The notes below the pieces were generated by a model that was not told where the DNA came from, ran no database searches, and was given only the letters and a program-made list of their open reading frames with translations. A program made the position numbers and the translations under genes. Shown one piece after another: positions 51,725 through 61,797 of a DNA stretch of 64,000 nucleotides. Position 1 is the first letter of the stretch, and each line of letters opens with the position of its first letter. Source of the stretch: Carnegiea gigantea (taxonomy: Eukaryota; Streptophyta; Magnoliopsida; Caryophyllales; Cactaceae); contig JAKOGI010000178.1 in assembly GCA_029747015.1 (NCBI GenBank), forward strand, positions 500,569 through 564,568, read 5' to 3'.

Positions 51725-52325
51725 TGTTCCATTGAAAGAAAACTACAGCTTTTTATTCTACCTCCAATGGCAGCATTATTAAAATGAAGCCGAGGTCTTA
51801 CTAACAAAATATTAGTGAACTCTATAGGCACGACATCACACCATTCCTCATCCTGGTAGGCTTAAATCCCCTAAGGAACAAGATGTTGAGGACATCCTTA
51901 ATTTTCATTTATAGCTTCTCTGCGAATTTCTTTGAAATAACATTAAAACTGCTACCATTGTCAATATTTGTTTTACCTACTTTTTTTTCCACATTGCATC
52001 CGAATCTGAAAGATGGTAGTACGCAACCTGTCTTCACAAAGCAATTCAAGTGCGAGAACTACATGCACCACATGGACACCATGCTCCACACTGTCCGGGT
52101 TAAAGTTACCATCAGTATGATTGACATCATTCTCGTGAGTTTCAAGACCCAATAGATCGATTATTTCTTCATCAACAAACTCAATATCAGCCAAACCAAG
52201 CAATGAATCAAAATCAACCAAATCAGTGAGTATATCATCATCAGATTCATTGATTTTTCCTTGTAGTTGATAGGTGATAAAGGGTCTAGACTTTACAAGG
52301 CTCTGGTGTGATGCTTTGTCATAAG

Positions 52326-52337
52326 GCTGTGATACCA
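52326..52337 (-). other. Primer-binding site of the 46041 element
   Basis: Minus strand TGGTATCACAGC, one mismatch from the initiator tRNA-Met complement, a few bases from the right LTR. Confidence 0.75.
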
Positions 52338-52655
52338 AATTGATGAAGGGTGGCATCCATTACTGGATCAAATTGTAGAATTTAGGGTTTGAAAGAAACT
52401 TGATGAGAGATAAGGGGAAAATAAAAGAAATGGTAAATAGAGGATAGAATTTTTAGGAATCAGCCTAAGAAAACCTAGGAGATCAACCTAGGGTTTGTGA
52501 GAGATCCACTTTCAAAGAACCATGTGTCCACATGTAAAAAGAAAGCAATAATGTGCTGGAAATTTTTAGATTCAATTGATGCATGTGAAATAGCACCTAA
52601 ATAGTACTCATAGGGGATTAGAATAACTTGGAAAATAAGCGAACCTTAAACCCTA

Positions 52656-53954
52656 TGATGTATCTTGGTAGGAAAACACAAATACTCAAACTTGAATTCA
52701 AAGCCATAAGTAAAGCAATCTGAATTCAAGCTAAGTTTAAGTGAAGTCCGTTTATGAATGTTTAAAAGAAGGATCATCTAAACTCTTGTTTAGATATAGA
52801 ATCACCACTAAACTTGAGCTTAGGTCCCTAAACTATGATTAAGATATAGAAATACCACTTAATCAAGGTTTAGGACTTACTTGATGACCACCTTAATCGG
52901 CCAAATTAAGGATAAGCAAGTGAAGTATTTAGGGAATGAAAGTTGTTTGCTCTCAAATCTAGTTTTTCATTTAATATCAAAGTGCGAGTTATAAAATGTG
53001 CCATGGCTAACATTAATACATGACCAAGCTAGTAACCAAGTAGCAAAGCAAGCTGGTGGAGGTTTCCTCCCTAGGACAGCTTAACTTGCTAATCCATACG
53101 CTTAAGACTAAGCTAGATTACACGCTTGCTTTAACTAAACTAATTGCAACAAGATATTAAGGAAAGCAAAACAAATGATGTAATTAACTTTAATACAACT
53201 TAATTAAGCTTAATGCACCAGCTTTCTGGCAAAAATGTGGAGAAAAGCAGCCGTAAAGTAAGTCCCTTTTCGGCCATCCAATCAGAATGCATGGTGTGTT
53301 TGCTTCCTTTTTGCTCTCATTGGATGGACGTGTTCTAAGGCTTCCTTGAAGCAAATGATGATGTTTGTACTTCTGAGACTTGAGATTGAAGCAAGCAAGC
53401 AAGGTAGAAGCTAAGCAAACCCACTTAAAAAGGCAAAACACCTAGGTGCTTAACCGGGTTCTAGAAACACAAAATTAACCCGATTTTCTGCGCTTCTTTC
53501 ACCCAATCAAAAGTAAACACGATTTTGATTTCAGGCCATGGGGCAACTCCTTAGGGTGTGTGCAAATCCCCCTACAAAGAAATCAAGGTTAAATCTTGTT
53601 TGAGTAGAAGATTTCTACTAAAACATTTTACCATGTAGTTTTAGACCAAAACTGGCAGGTTGAACAAAATGCCTTGATCCCTTGACTTCAACTATGCATG
53701 ATTGATTTTAAATACTTGGACCTGTAAGTTAACATCATAAGGATTCCGAAAATGCAAGAATACCTAACTTAAGCCATAATGTAGCTTAAGAAATCAGATG
53801 AACAACACCGGGTAAATTCTGGTTGTTCAATCCGGTTGCTTCTGTTTGGTTCTTCTCCAAAATTTGAACCTTTGCTTGGACTTTGGAACTTTCATTACAC
53901 CTCATAAGACTCTTAGGACCCTCCTCCTTGTCTTGCCTATAGGGCACTCAATCA
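52656..53954 (-). repeat. Chromovirus 3' LTR (left)
   Basis: 1,299 bp, TGATGTATCTTGG to CACTCAATCA. On the minus strand AAGGGAAGGA precedes it as polypurine tract (about 53955-53964). Confidence 0.92.
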
Positions 53955-55146
53955 TCCTTCCCTTGTTGAAGATATTTTATCCTCAAATCTTCAAGGTAAT
54001 CATCAGCTTGATAAGCGCTCAAGTCATCCACATTGAATGTAGCTGAAACTCTATAGTCTCCTGGCAAATCAACCTTATAAGCATTGTCATTAATCTTTTC
54101 AAGTACCTCAAATGGACCATCAGCCTTTGGCATAAGCTTGTTCTTCCTCTTTCAAGGAAATCTTTCCTTCCTTAGCTGTATCCATACGAGGTCTCTAGGT
54201 TAAAATACCACCTTCTTCTTGTATTTGTTGGCTTGAGCTTGATAGGATGCATTGGACTTATCTATTTTGCTCCTCACCAACTCATGTATCTTCTAGATTT
54301 CTTCCACCCTAGCTGCTGCATCCGCACTTGGCTTTTGATCTAAAGGCCATGGAGTAAGAACAAGTGGACTAATATGATCTATCCCATAGACCACCTTGAA
54401 TGGTGATAAACCAGTAGCCTTCCTTGGAGCGATGTTGTAAGCAAATTCTACATGGGGTAAAAGCAAATCCCAAGCTTTAGCATGAGGTTTAATCAAAGCC
54501 TTTAAGAAGTGTTCCTAGGGTTTAATTTGTAACCTCAATTTGCCCATCAGTTTGTGGATGGCAAGTGGTACTATATTTCAATTTAGTACCCAAGTTCTTC
54601 CACAAAGTAATCCAAAAATGGCTAAGGAATTTAGTATCCCAATCAGAAACAATTGATTTAGGTATACCATGTAATCTAGCCACCTCCCTGAAATACAACT
54701 CAGCAATATGTGCAGCATTATCAGTCATGTTGCATGGAATGAAATGAGACATTTTAAAAAACCTATCTACCATAACAAAGATTGAATCTTTGTTCCTTTG
54801 GGTTTTAGGTAGTTCAAGAATGAAATCCATACTTACATCAACCCTAGAAGTAGTAGGAATGGGTATAGGTGTGTATAGGTCGTGGGGTAAGAAGTGACTT
54901 TTGGCCACTTGACAAGTTCCACACCTCTTCAAAATATCTTGTACGTCTTTTTCTATACCTGGCCAGTAGTAATGATCCCTTAGCATGATGAGTGTCTTGT
55001 TTTCTCCATAATGACCATTTAGAGAACCTCCATGCATTTTCCTGATTAAAAGCTCTCTTGTGCTTCACTTTGGTATACATAGTTGTGTACCCTTGGAAAG
55101 GAATCCTTCTTGAATAAGGACGTCTCCTTTGAGGTACTTTGAACAT
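53955..55146 (-). pseudogene. Chromovirus integrase, broken but catalytic triad present
   Basis: Read right to left: the zinc-binding end HGGSLNGHYGENKT then CGTCQVAK (open 54522-55037). Core: VDVSMDFILELP gives the first Asp, SIVSDWDTKFLSHFW the second, and HPQTDGQIEVTN the Glu. A TAG near 54519 follows. A second open part (54293-54496) reads WDLLLPHVEFAYN. The C-terminal beta region near 53948-54133 reads PKADGPFEVLEKINDNAYKV and VDDLSAYQADDYLEDLR. Stops near 54290 and 54165 separate the parts. No clear chromodomain is visible. The triad suggests relatively late loss of function. Confidence 0.83.
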
Positions 55147-55724
55147 TCAGCAAGCAACTCCCCAAAGTTTTCATCTTCAGCATACGAAGCTTTTAGATGC
55201 TCAAAACCAAGTACACGAGCATCTAATTGAAACAAAAGTAGATACCTCTATGATAGAGCATCAGCACCTTAGTTAAGCTTTCTAGATTTATGCTTGATTG
55301 TGAAATGAAATGGCTGGAAAAACTCAACCTACTTAGCATGATGTGAGTTTAGCTTGTGTTGGCCTGGAATATACTTCAAAGCTTCATGGTCAGAATGGAG
55401 GATAAACTCACTTGTAATCAAATAAAGACTCCAATGCTCTAAACACCTTACAATTGCATATAACTCTTTATCATATGTGGAGTATTTTCTTCTTGAATCA
55501 TGTAGTTTCTCACTAAAGAAGGCTAATGGCTTACCTTCTTGAGTAAGAACACCACCTATACCAACTCCAGAGGCATCACATTCAACTTCAAATACTTTAC
55601 TGAAGCACGGCAAAGCGAGGATAGGTGCTTGAGTAAGTCTTCTTTTAATCCCTTTAAAGGTAGATTGTGCTTTTGGTGTCCAATGAAATGATGTACGTTT
55701 GATAATTTCAGTCATAGGAGCCAT
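55147..55724 (-). pseudogene. Chromovirus RNase H and tether
   Basis: Open from 55724 to 55329: FHWTPKAQSTFKGIKRRLTQ, VECDASGVGIGGVLTQEGKP, RKYSTYDKELYAIVRCLEHW and ILHSDHEALKY. TAG follows near 55326 and several stops run through the tether (GADALS near 55262, LLLFQLDARVLGFEHLKASY) towards the integrase zinc end. RNase H removes the RNA strand during cDNA synthesis. Confidence 0.83.
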
Positions 55725-55765
55725 AATAGTGCTAAAACTTCGAATAAACCTTTTGTAAAATGAAG

Positions 55766-57193
55766 CTAATCTATGAAAGCTCGAACATCATGAATTGACT
55801 TAGGAGTAGGCCATGACCGAAGAGCTTCAATCTTGCTTTCATCTGCCTTAATGCCATCACCAGTGACTATGTAACCTAAGAATGTTACTTCTGGAGTGCA
55901 GAAGGCAAATTTCTTAAGGTTACCAAAAAGTCTTTCATGTTCTAGAACAAGCATGACTTGAGTTAGATGGTCTTGATGTTCATGCTCATCCTTGGAATAG
56001 ATCAAGATATCATCGAAGTAAACCGCCACAAACTTGCCTATATACAGCCTGAAAACTTGATTCATCAATCTCATGAATGTGGTAGGTGCATTTGAAAGAC
56101 CAAAGGGCATAACTAACCATTCATAAAGCCGTCCTTTAGTTTTAAAGGCTGTCTTCCATTCATCACCTTCTCTAATCTGAAGTTGGTAGTATCCACTTCG
56201 AAGGTCTATCTTTAAAAATACCTTAGAGCCATGTAATTCATCCAGCATGTCTTCAAGTCTAGGTATGGGATACCTATACTTGATTGTGATCATGTTAACG
56301 GCCCTACTATCCACACACATATGCATTCCACCATCCTTCTTAGGCACCAAAAGAGCTGGCATAGCATATGGACTTAAGGACTCACGAATCAAGCCCTTAG
56401 ACTTCAACTCTTCAACTTGCCTTTGTATTTCCATGGTGTCCTTTGGATTTATACTATAAGTAGGCTTATTAGGTAGGATGGAACCAGGAATAAGATTAAT
56501 ATGGTGTTGGACATCTCTTTCAGGAGGTAAACTTGTAGGTATCTCCTCAGGAAACAAGTGACAGAAGTTTTGCATGAATGTTTTAGCTACGGGATGAATG
56601 GGTAAAGGCGTTACTGGTTCTTCTTGTATGCTCAAAATCCACTCTCTAAAGGCTTTGAATTCATATTGATAAGCCTTTAACAATGGCTCACCTATGGCTA
56701 GTAGCAAATCAGAATGATTGGGTTTGTTTTGAGGCTTGATTTCATAGAGTTTTGATGGGGGTAAAGGTGCTAAGGTAATCTTCTTTCCATCCTTAGTAAA
56801 GGAGTCAGTATTCAAGTAACCATTATGTATAACCTTACGGTCAAACAGCCATGGTCTTCCTAGAAGCATATGACAAGCATCCATAGGAATAACATCACAC
56901 CAAAGTTCATCTTGATAGCTCTTTTCAATGGAGAAAGAAACTAAGCACTGTGAGTTCACTTGGATTCCCTTGCTTTGATTCAGCCATTGAATGTTGTAGA
57001 GATGTGGATGAGTCATAGTTTGCAATCCTAGTTTCTCAATCATGCTTAGAGAAACCACATTTGCACAGCTACCTCCATTAATAATCAAAGAACATACCTT
57101 CCCTTGGACTGTACAATGAGAATGGAATATGTTCTCCCTTTGTTCATCTTTTACTCTCTTCTGGTTGCTTAGAACTCTTCTTAAAACTAGCAA
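55766..57193 (-). CDS. Chromovirus protease and reverse transcriptase (475 codons open)
   Basis: Protease part: SLIINGGSCANVVS near 57045-57085. The usual catalytic Asp of D-G-G-S is Asn here (codon at 57077-57079), so protease should be inactive. GRPWLFDRKVIHNGYLN follows. RT: GLIRESLSPYAMPALLVPKK, DELHGSKVFLKIDLRSGYYQ and FGLSNAPTTFMRLMN, with catalytic box [18 protein letters not shown] intact near 55990-56040. It continues to the connection domain (GYIVTGDGIKADESKIEALR) and ends at a TGA near 55766, where RNase H resumes in another frame. This is the best-preserved Gypsy coding stretch in the window. Confidence 0.88.
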   Translation of the reverse strand: MLVLRRVLSNQKRVKDEQRENIFHSHCTVQGKVCSLIINGGSCANVVSLSMIEKLGLQTMTHPHLYNIQWLNQSKGIQVNSQCLVSFSIEKSYQDELWCDVIPMDACHMLLGRPWLFDRKVIHNGYLNTDSFTKDGKKITLAPLPPSKLYEIKPQNKPNHSDLLLAIGEPLLKAYQYEFKAFREWILSIQEEPVTPLPIHPVAKTFMQNFCHLFPEEIPTSLPPERDVQHHINLIPGSILPNKPTYSINPKDTMEIQRQVEELKSKGLIRESLSPYAMPALLVPKKDGGMHMCVDSRAVNMITIKYRYPIPRLEDMLDELHGSKVFLKIDLRSGYYQLQIREGDEWKTAFKTKGRLYEWLVMPFGLSNAPTTFMRLMNQVFRLYIGKFVAVYFDDILIYSKDEHEHQDHLTQVMLVLEHERLFGNLKKFAFCTPEVTFLGYIVTGDGIKADESKIEALRSWPTPKSIHDVRAFID

Positions 57194-57199
57194 TTCACC

Positions 57200-58344
57200 T
57201 TCATCAGCCTCTTCTACTATTTCTTCTTGAGTTTCCTCAAGTTCATGCCCACAATCATCTTCCTTTTCTTCTTCTTCAAAAACCTCTTTTACGACTGACC
57301 ATTGAGATAAGGTAATAACCTTATAGTTTGGACAATCTGAAGATATAAGCCCAAGTTCTTAACATTTGAAGCATCTTTTATTACTTATGGGACTGGGATT
57401 AGCTCCATTTTGAGGAGTTTGGATCTTTTGTGGAGCTGGGGTTCTTTGTGGAGAAGAAGGGGATGGATTTTGTGGCTTGGAAATAGGATTGGCACTCCCT
57501 TGTTAAAGAGTTGGTTCCGGGTATAAGGCTTTAGATTTTGGGGTTTAAGGTGCTGCCTTGCTTTCTTTTGCTGCTCAACCATGTGAACCAGCACACATAC
57601 TTCATCAAAAGTGGTATAAGCTTATAAATCAACCACATTAGAATACCTAGGATGAAGACCTCCTGAGTATCTAACAATGGTTTGCTCTTCGGGTTCTTGC
57701 AAATCATACTTGATTACATGTTTCTCAAACTCAAGTGTGTACTCGTTAACACTCATGTTACCTTGAGTAAGATTATGGAGCTGAGAATAGCGATCTTAAA
57801 CATAAGTTGGGGGAAGAAAACGAGCCTTAAGCTTTGATTTCACCTTTTCCTATGTTCTGATTTTAGACTTTCTTTCCCTAACCCATTTAGCACATAGGTT
57901 TATCCACCATAATGAAGCATATTTTCTAAGTCTTAAGGCCTAACTTGACCTTTTTATCCTCTTGAATGTCTTTATACTCAAAGACACATTCAACAGTATG
58001 CAGCCAATCTAAAAACTCTCAAACTTCGAGATTTCAACCTTGAAATCATTTGTGTTAGCTTGCATTTGAGGTTCTCGCCTAGCCATTTGCAATGGTTCAT
58101 CCTCACTAGATGAACCAATGTCACAGCTATAGACTTGTTCTTGCCTCCTCGGTTCAGATTGTAAAGTTTCTTCATTCATTTTCTGCTTCTACTTCAAAAA
58201 AGAACCAAGCGGCCTTCTTAGATACTAATTCTGACCTTGAGTTTCTTGATTACATTGAGTATCCTCATGAATTTTCTTCACCAGAATTTCATTCTGCCTC
58301 ATTAATGCTTCAAACTTCTCTTCTAGACTCATGCTAGAACTCAT
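57200..58344 (-). pseudogene. Chromovirus gag, broken
   Basis: ATG at 58342-58344: MSSSMSLEEKFEALMRQNEI, a coiled-coil-like start shared with the gag-only element ([10 protein letters not shown]). Further segments in changing frames: SSSEDEPLQMARREPQMQAN, LHNLTQGNMSVNEYTLEFEK and LQEPEEQTIVRYSGGLHPRY. A decayed zinc knuckle (near 57340-57375) is followed by VITLSQWSVVKEVFEEEEKE and an acidic linker leading into protease. Many stops and frameshifts. Confidence 0.75.
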
Positions 58345-58448
58345 CTTGCTCACAGATTGTGTCTGGATTCAAACTAGGAATGTGTTTGGAATTTAAATGA
58401 GAATGAATTTGGAAATGGAGGGATGTACCACGCCAAGGAGAAACCTAA

Positions 58449-58460
58449 GCTCTGATACCA
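58449..58460 (-). other. Primer-binding site of the chromovirus
   Basis: Minus strand TGGTATCAGAGC, four bases from the right LTR; exact initiator tRNA-Met match. Confidence 0.92.
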
Positions 58461-58464
58461 AATA

Positions 58465-59771
58465 TGATGTATCTTGGCAGGAAAACACAAATACTCAAAC
58501 CTGAATTCAAAGCTATATGCAAAGCAATCTAAATTCAAGCTAAGTTTAAGTGAAGTCTATGTATGAATGTTTAAAAGAAGGATAGTCTAAACTCTTATTT
58601 AGATATAGAATCAATACTAAACTTGAGCTTTGGGTCCCTAAACTGTGATTAAGATACAGAAACACCACTTAATTAAGGTTTAAGACTTACTTGATCACCA
58701 CTTTAATCGACCAAATTAAGGATAAGCAAGTGAAGTATTTAGGGAATGAAAGTTGTTTGCTCTCAATTTTGGTTTTTCATTCAATATCAAAGTGTGAGTT
58801 ACAAAATGTGCCGTGGCTAACATTAATACATGACCAAGCTAGTAACCAAGTAGCAAAGCAAGCTAGTGGAGGTTTCCTCCCTAGGAAGGAAACGGCTTAA
58901 CTTGCTAATCCATGTGCTTAAGACTAAGCTAGATTACATGCTTGCTTTAACTAAACTAATTACAACAGAATATTAAGGAAAGCAAAACAAATAATGTAAT
59001 TAGCTTTAATACAACTTAATTAAGCTTAATACGCCAGCTTTCCAGCAAAAATGTGGAGAAAAGTAGCCGTAAAGTGAGTTCCCTTGTCGGCCATCCAATC
59101 AGAATGCATGGTGTGTTTGCTTCCTTTTTGCTCTCATTGGATGGACGGGTTCCAAGGCTTCCTTGTAGCAAATGATGATGTTTCTACTTTTGAGACTTGA
59201 GATTGAAGCAAGCAAGCAAGGTAGAAGCTGAGTAAACCCACTTGAGAAGGCAAAACAGCTAGGTGCTTAACCGGGTTCTAGAAACACAAAATTAACCCCG
59301 GTTTTCTGCCCTTCTTTCACCCAATCAAAAGTGAGCAGGATTTTGATTTTAGGGCATGGGGGGACTCCGTAGGGTGTGTACAAATCCCCCTGCAAAGAAA
59401 TCAAGGTTAAATCATGTTTAAGTAGAAGATTTCTGCTAAAATATTTTACCGTGCAGTTTTGGACCAAAACTGTCATTTTGAACAAAATGCGTTGATTCCT
59501 TGACTTTGATTGTGCATGATTGATTTTAAATGCTTGGACCTGAAGGCTGACATCATAAGGATTCCAAAAATGTAAAAATATCAAACTTAAGCCATAATGT
59601 AGTTTAAGAAATTAGATGAACAAAACCGGGTAAATTCTGGTTGTTCAACCTAGTTGCTTCTGTTTGGTTCTTCTCCAAAATTTGAACCATCGCTTAGACT
59701 TTGAAACTTGCATTGGACCTTATAGGACTCTTAGGACCTCTTCCTTATCTTGGCTATAGGGGACTCCATCA
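58465..59771 (-). repeat. Chromovirus 5' LTR (right)
   Basis: 1,307 bp, TGATGTATCTTGG to GGGGACTCCATCA. Clearly homologous along its length to 52656-53954, with moderate divergence. Confidence 0.92.
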
Positions 59772-60210
59772 CCCTAAACGATGTCTTATCTTCCAAGCAC
59801 CATTAGCATCCAAAATAATTAAAAAAATAGACCCTTAAGGATACCTTGAAATAATACCTATGGAAATAAAATAACATAGAAAGAAAGTCTCCCTGATGTC
59901 CTATTCCCAATTTAACTCTTAGCATACCTTGAAAATAATCCTAATAATCTAAAATTACACACTTCAAGCAATTTAATGCCATAATTCTTTATTTTGCTTT
60001 GTCGGATTCCTCTTATTGTTTGCATCACTTGCCCATTAATTTGAGATTGGACTTAGCTTTTCAAGTGTTCCATTGTTCATTATCTCATAGTTTCTTTAAG
60101 TGGAGCTAGACATAGAGGGGAATGGATTGTTTTGTTGAATGGACATACTGAGTAACATGGATGTCAAATGGCTATGGAATAATGGACCCTTTAGATTATA
60201 TAGTGTGGTG

Positions 60211-60620
60211 ATAAGGGGCGGAGCCAGGATTCAAAACAGTGGGGGTGAGATTAATAATACATATAACATAAATTTTAATAGTTTTAAAAATGAAGTGCAT
60301 ACCTAATACATTCAAGAAAGTTGTCTTCGACGAGATTTCATATTTTGAAAGTAAAGTATGATATTGTCGTTCGACAGACTTTTAAAATGATTCAAAAAAA
60401 AATTTACACAAAAGATAACACGGAGAGTTGAACCCGCAACCTCCCACATAAAATAACAAGTGACCAATCAGTCTGCTATGCACTCCTTTGTAAAGTATTT
60501 AAGAACTAATTAATGGATATCTATTTTTTGTTTACACCAGAATATCCCACATTTAATTTTTTTTCCCCAAAAGGCTGGAGGGTCAATTGACCCCCTTGCC
60601 CCTTAGTGACTCCATCACTG
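60211..60620. mobile_element. Shortened hAT remnant in the right LTR
   Basis: Same sequence order as 46695-47585 but 410 bp: GGGGCGGAGCCAGGATTC at the left, AACATAAATTTTAATAGTTT, TTCGACAGACTTTTA, TTTTTTTTCCCCAAAAGGCT, and a right end TCAATTGACCCCCTTGCCCC..TGACTCCATCACTG. It lacks the transposase fragment. Flanks gtgtggtg and gactggtg correspond to those of the left copy. Confidence 0.7.
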
Positions 60621-60633
60621 GACTGGTGATGCA

Positions 60634-61553
60634 TTCGGTGTGAGAAGAAAAACATGACAATTTGTCACTATGATGTGAGGCAATTTTTCTTTTTATTTAG
60701 GCTATTGTGTTGTGCTATTTTGGTAACAAGACAAGTGAAGAGTATTGAAATTATGATACCACCTTGTCAAATAAGAAGTTAGAACATGCCTTCACCATGT
60801 CCGTGCCTTGTCTGATATGCCAGTGCCACTGCTTGTTTTATTGGTGCTTGAAAAGAATCCATTGTCAAACTTTTGAACAATTTCCATGTTTCACGTGGAT
60901 TGTTTACTCCTTTTGCAGTTCTTATGTTTGATCATTTAGGAGTTAAATATACAGAAAATAAAATTATGTTTAGTTTTCATTTCAAATTCATCTTATTCTC
61001 TCATTCTGTGGTTTTGCATCAGTTTTTACCATTTCAGAGTCGTAGATTGAAAGCCATGCCAATACCCCCTCCCCCTACCCCCTAAAAATCCCTTTTCCCG
61101 GCGAAAGCACTCCAAAGGTAAGAAAATAATGTCCTTGTGCTTGCCATTTGAATGTTTCATTTGCCCTTTTTCTTTTTGACAAGGAAAAAGTAATAGCATT
61201 ATACGTGTCTGCAATAGATGATTCAAAAGGGATGGATACTAATCATGCGTCCTTCAATAAAGCTAATTATAATCTAGAAAAGGTTTTTCACCAAATTAAA
61301 TGCATCTATCAAATAGGAACAAAGCTCCTCATTTGCTAAAAAGTATAATGCGTGAGCCATTTGTGTGTTTTCATGCACCCAATGACAGTTTCGATACCAT
61401 CAAAGACCTTCTATTTCCTTTCATTAAACCATCCTTAGAATAGTGAGTGGCATCTAGTGAATTTACGCTCGAAGCACCTTTTAACCAATATTGTTTGCCT
61501 TTCTTTGTAAATTGTCAGAACTGCAAATCTTACCTTGAGTTTTCCTTCTAGAT
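60634..61553. other. Unexplained flank between two retroelements
   Basis: AT-rich with no sustained frame, no repeat shared with the rest of the window that I can see, and no splice-site pattern continuing the gene at 27874-45302. Small frames at 60873-61085 and 61026-61226 are not supported by composition or motifs. Confidence 0.4.
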
Positions 61554-61785
61554 TGTTATGATCAGAAAAGAAAACAAACAGATGAATAAATAACTTAATT
61601 CATTGATTTACAAAGGTGTAATACATCAATATTTATACACATAAAGAGATGATATAAAAGGAATGATAAATCAACTACAATTAAGATCTCAATCAAATCG
61701 TGATTATATTAGTCAATTGCTAATCACTAAAATCTCTCCACAATTACGAAAATCTCTCCACGCAGATACCAAGAATATCTCAACA
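61554..61785 (-). repeat. Copia 3' LTR
   Basis: 232 bp; plus strand TGTTATGATCAG to TATCTCAACA. The minus-strand start TGTTGAGATATTC is a familiar plant Copia LTR beginning. The partner LTR lies outside the window. Confidence 0.85.
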
Positions 61786-61797
61786 TCCCCCTCAAAC

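Larger units (their letters stand above)
47598..52340 (-). pseudogene. Protease-like remnant of the 46041 element
   Basis: Read right to left around the Copia insertion. 52356-51973: SRPFITYQLQGKINESDDDI and a long acidic stretch. Then a retroviral-type protease core reading DNGSSFNVIS near 51935-51965, where D.GSS..VIS is usual, so the Gly after Asp is displaced by Asn. A frame change follows, then PRLHFNNAAIGG, interrupted by the Copia, and continuing at 48049 downward (FDPIDTVVEHVQRNS). Nothing of RT follows before the LTR. Confidence 0.55.
52656..59771 (-). mobile_element. CRM/Galadriel-like chromovirus (Ty3/Gypsy)
   Basis: 7,116 bp with duplication cccta (52651-52655, 59772-59776). LTRs of 1.30 kb start TGATGTATC and end ATCA. 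Minus-strand order: primer-binding site, gag, protease, RT, RNase H, integrase, polypurine tract. The RT and protease motifs (CVDSRAVNMITIKYRYPIPR; GGSCANVVSLSMIEKLGL) belong to the CRM/Galadriel side of the chromoviruses; I cannot separate the two by eye. Pol is largely open over 1.4 kb but gag and the 3' part have stops and shifts. Its LTRs and gag resemble the gag-only element at 28320-43827. Confidence 0.88.
46041..60633 (-). mobile_element. Deletion-derivative Gypsy element with protease remnant only, holding three other elements
   Basis: Left LTR starts at 46041 (TGATGGGCG...AATTGTAGAAT) and matches 52341 onward (TGATGAAGG...AATTGTAGAAT), then 59777-60633 across the inserted chromovirus. 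The minus-strand primer-binding site at 52326-52337 gives the orientation. The interior (47598-52340 less the Copia at 48050-51724) is only about 1.1 kb and keeps an acidic region and a protease-like segment; gag, RT and integrase are missing. Both LTRs carry a hAT remnant. The outer right end and the target duplication could not be fixed: atcta precedes the left end but I see no match near 60634. Confidence 0.65.
52341..60633 (-). repeat. Right LTR (5' LTR) of the 46041 element, interrupted
   Basis: Pieces 52341-52655 and 59777-60633, separated by the chromovirus. Alignment to the left LTR is clear through AATAATCTAAAATTACA (59948-59964) and through the hAT remnant. The outer end is tentative. 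Confidence 0.65.

Noticed and set aside
60873..61226. Overlapping small frames on both strands near 61 kb
   Set aside because: No homology, no codon bias visible, and low-complexity Pro-rich ends. Treated as non-coding flank.
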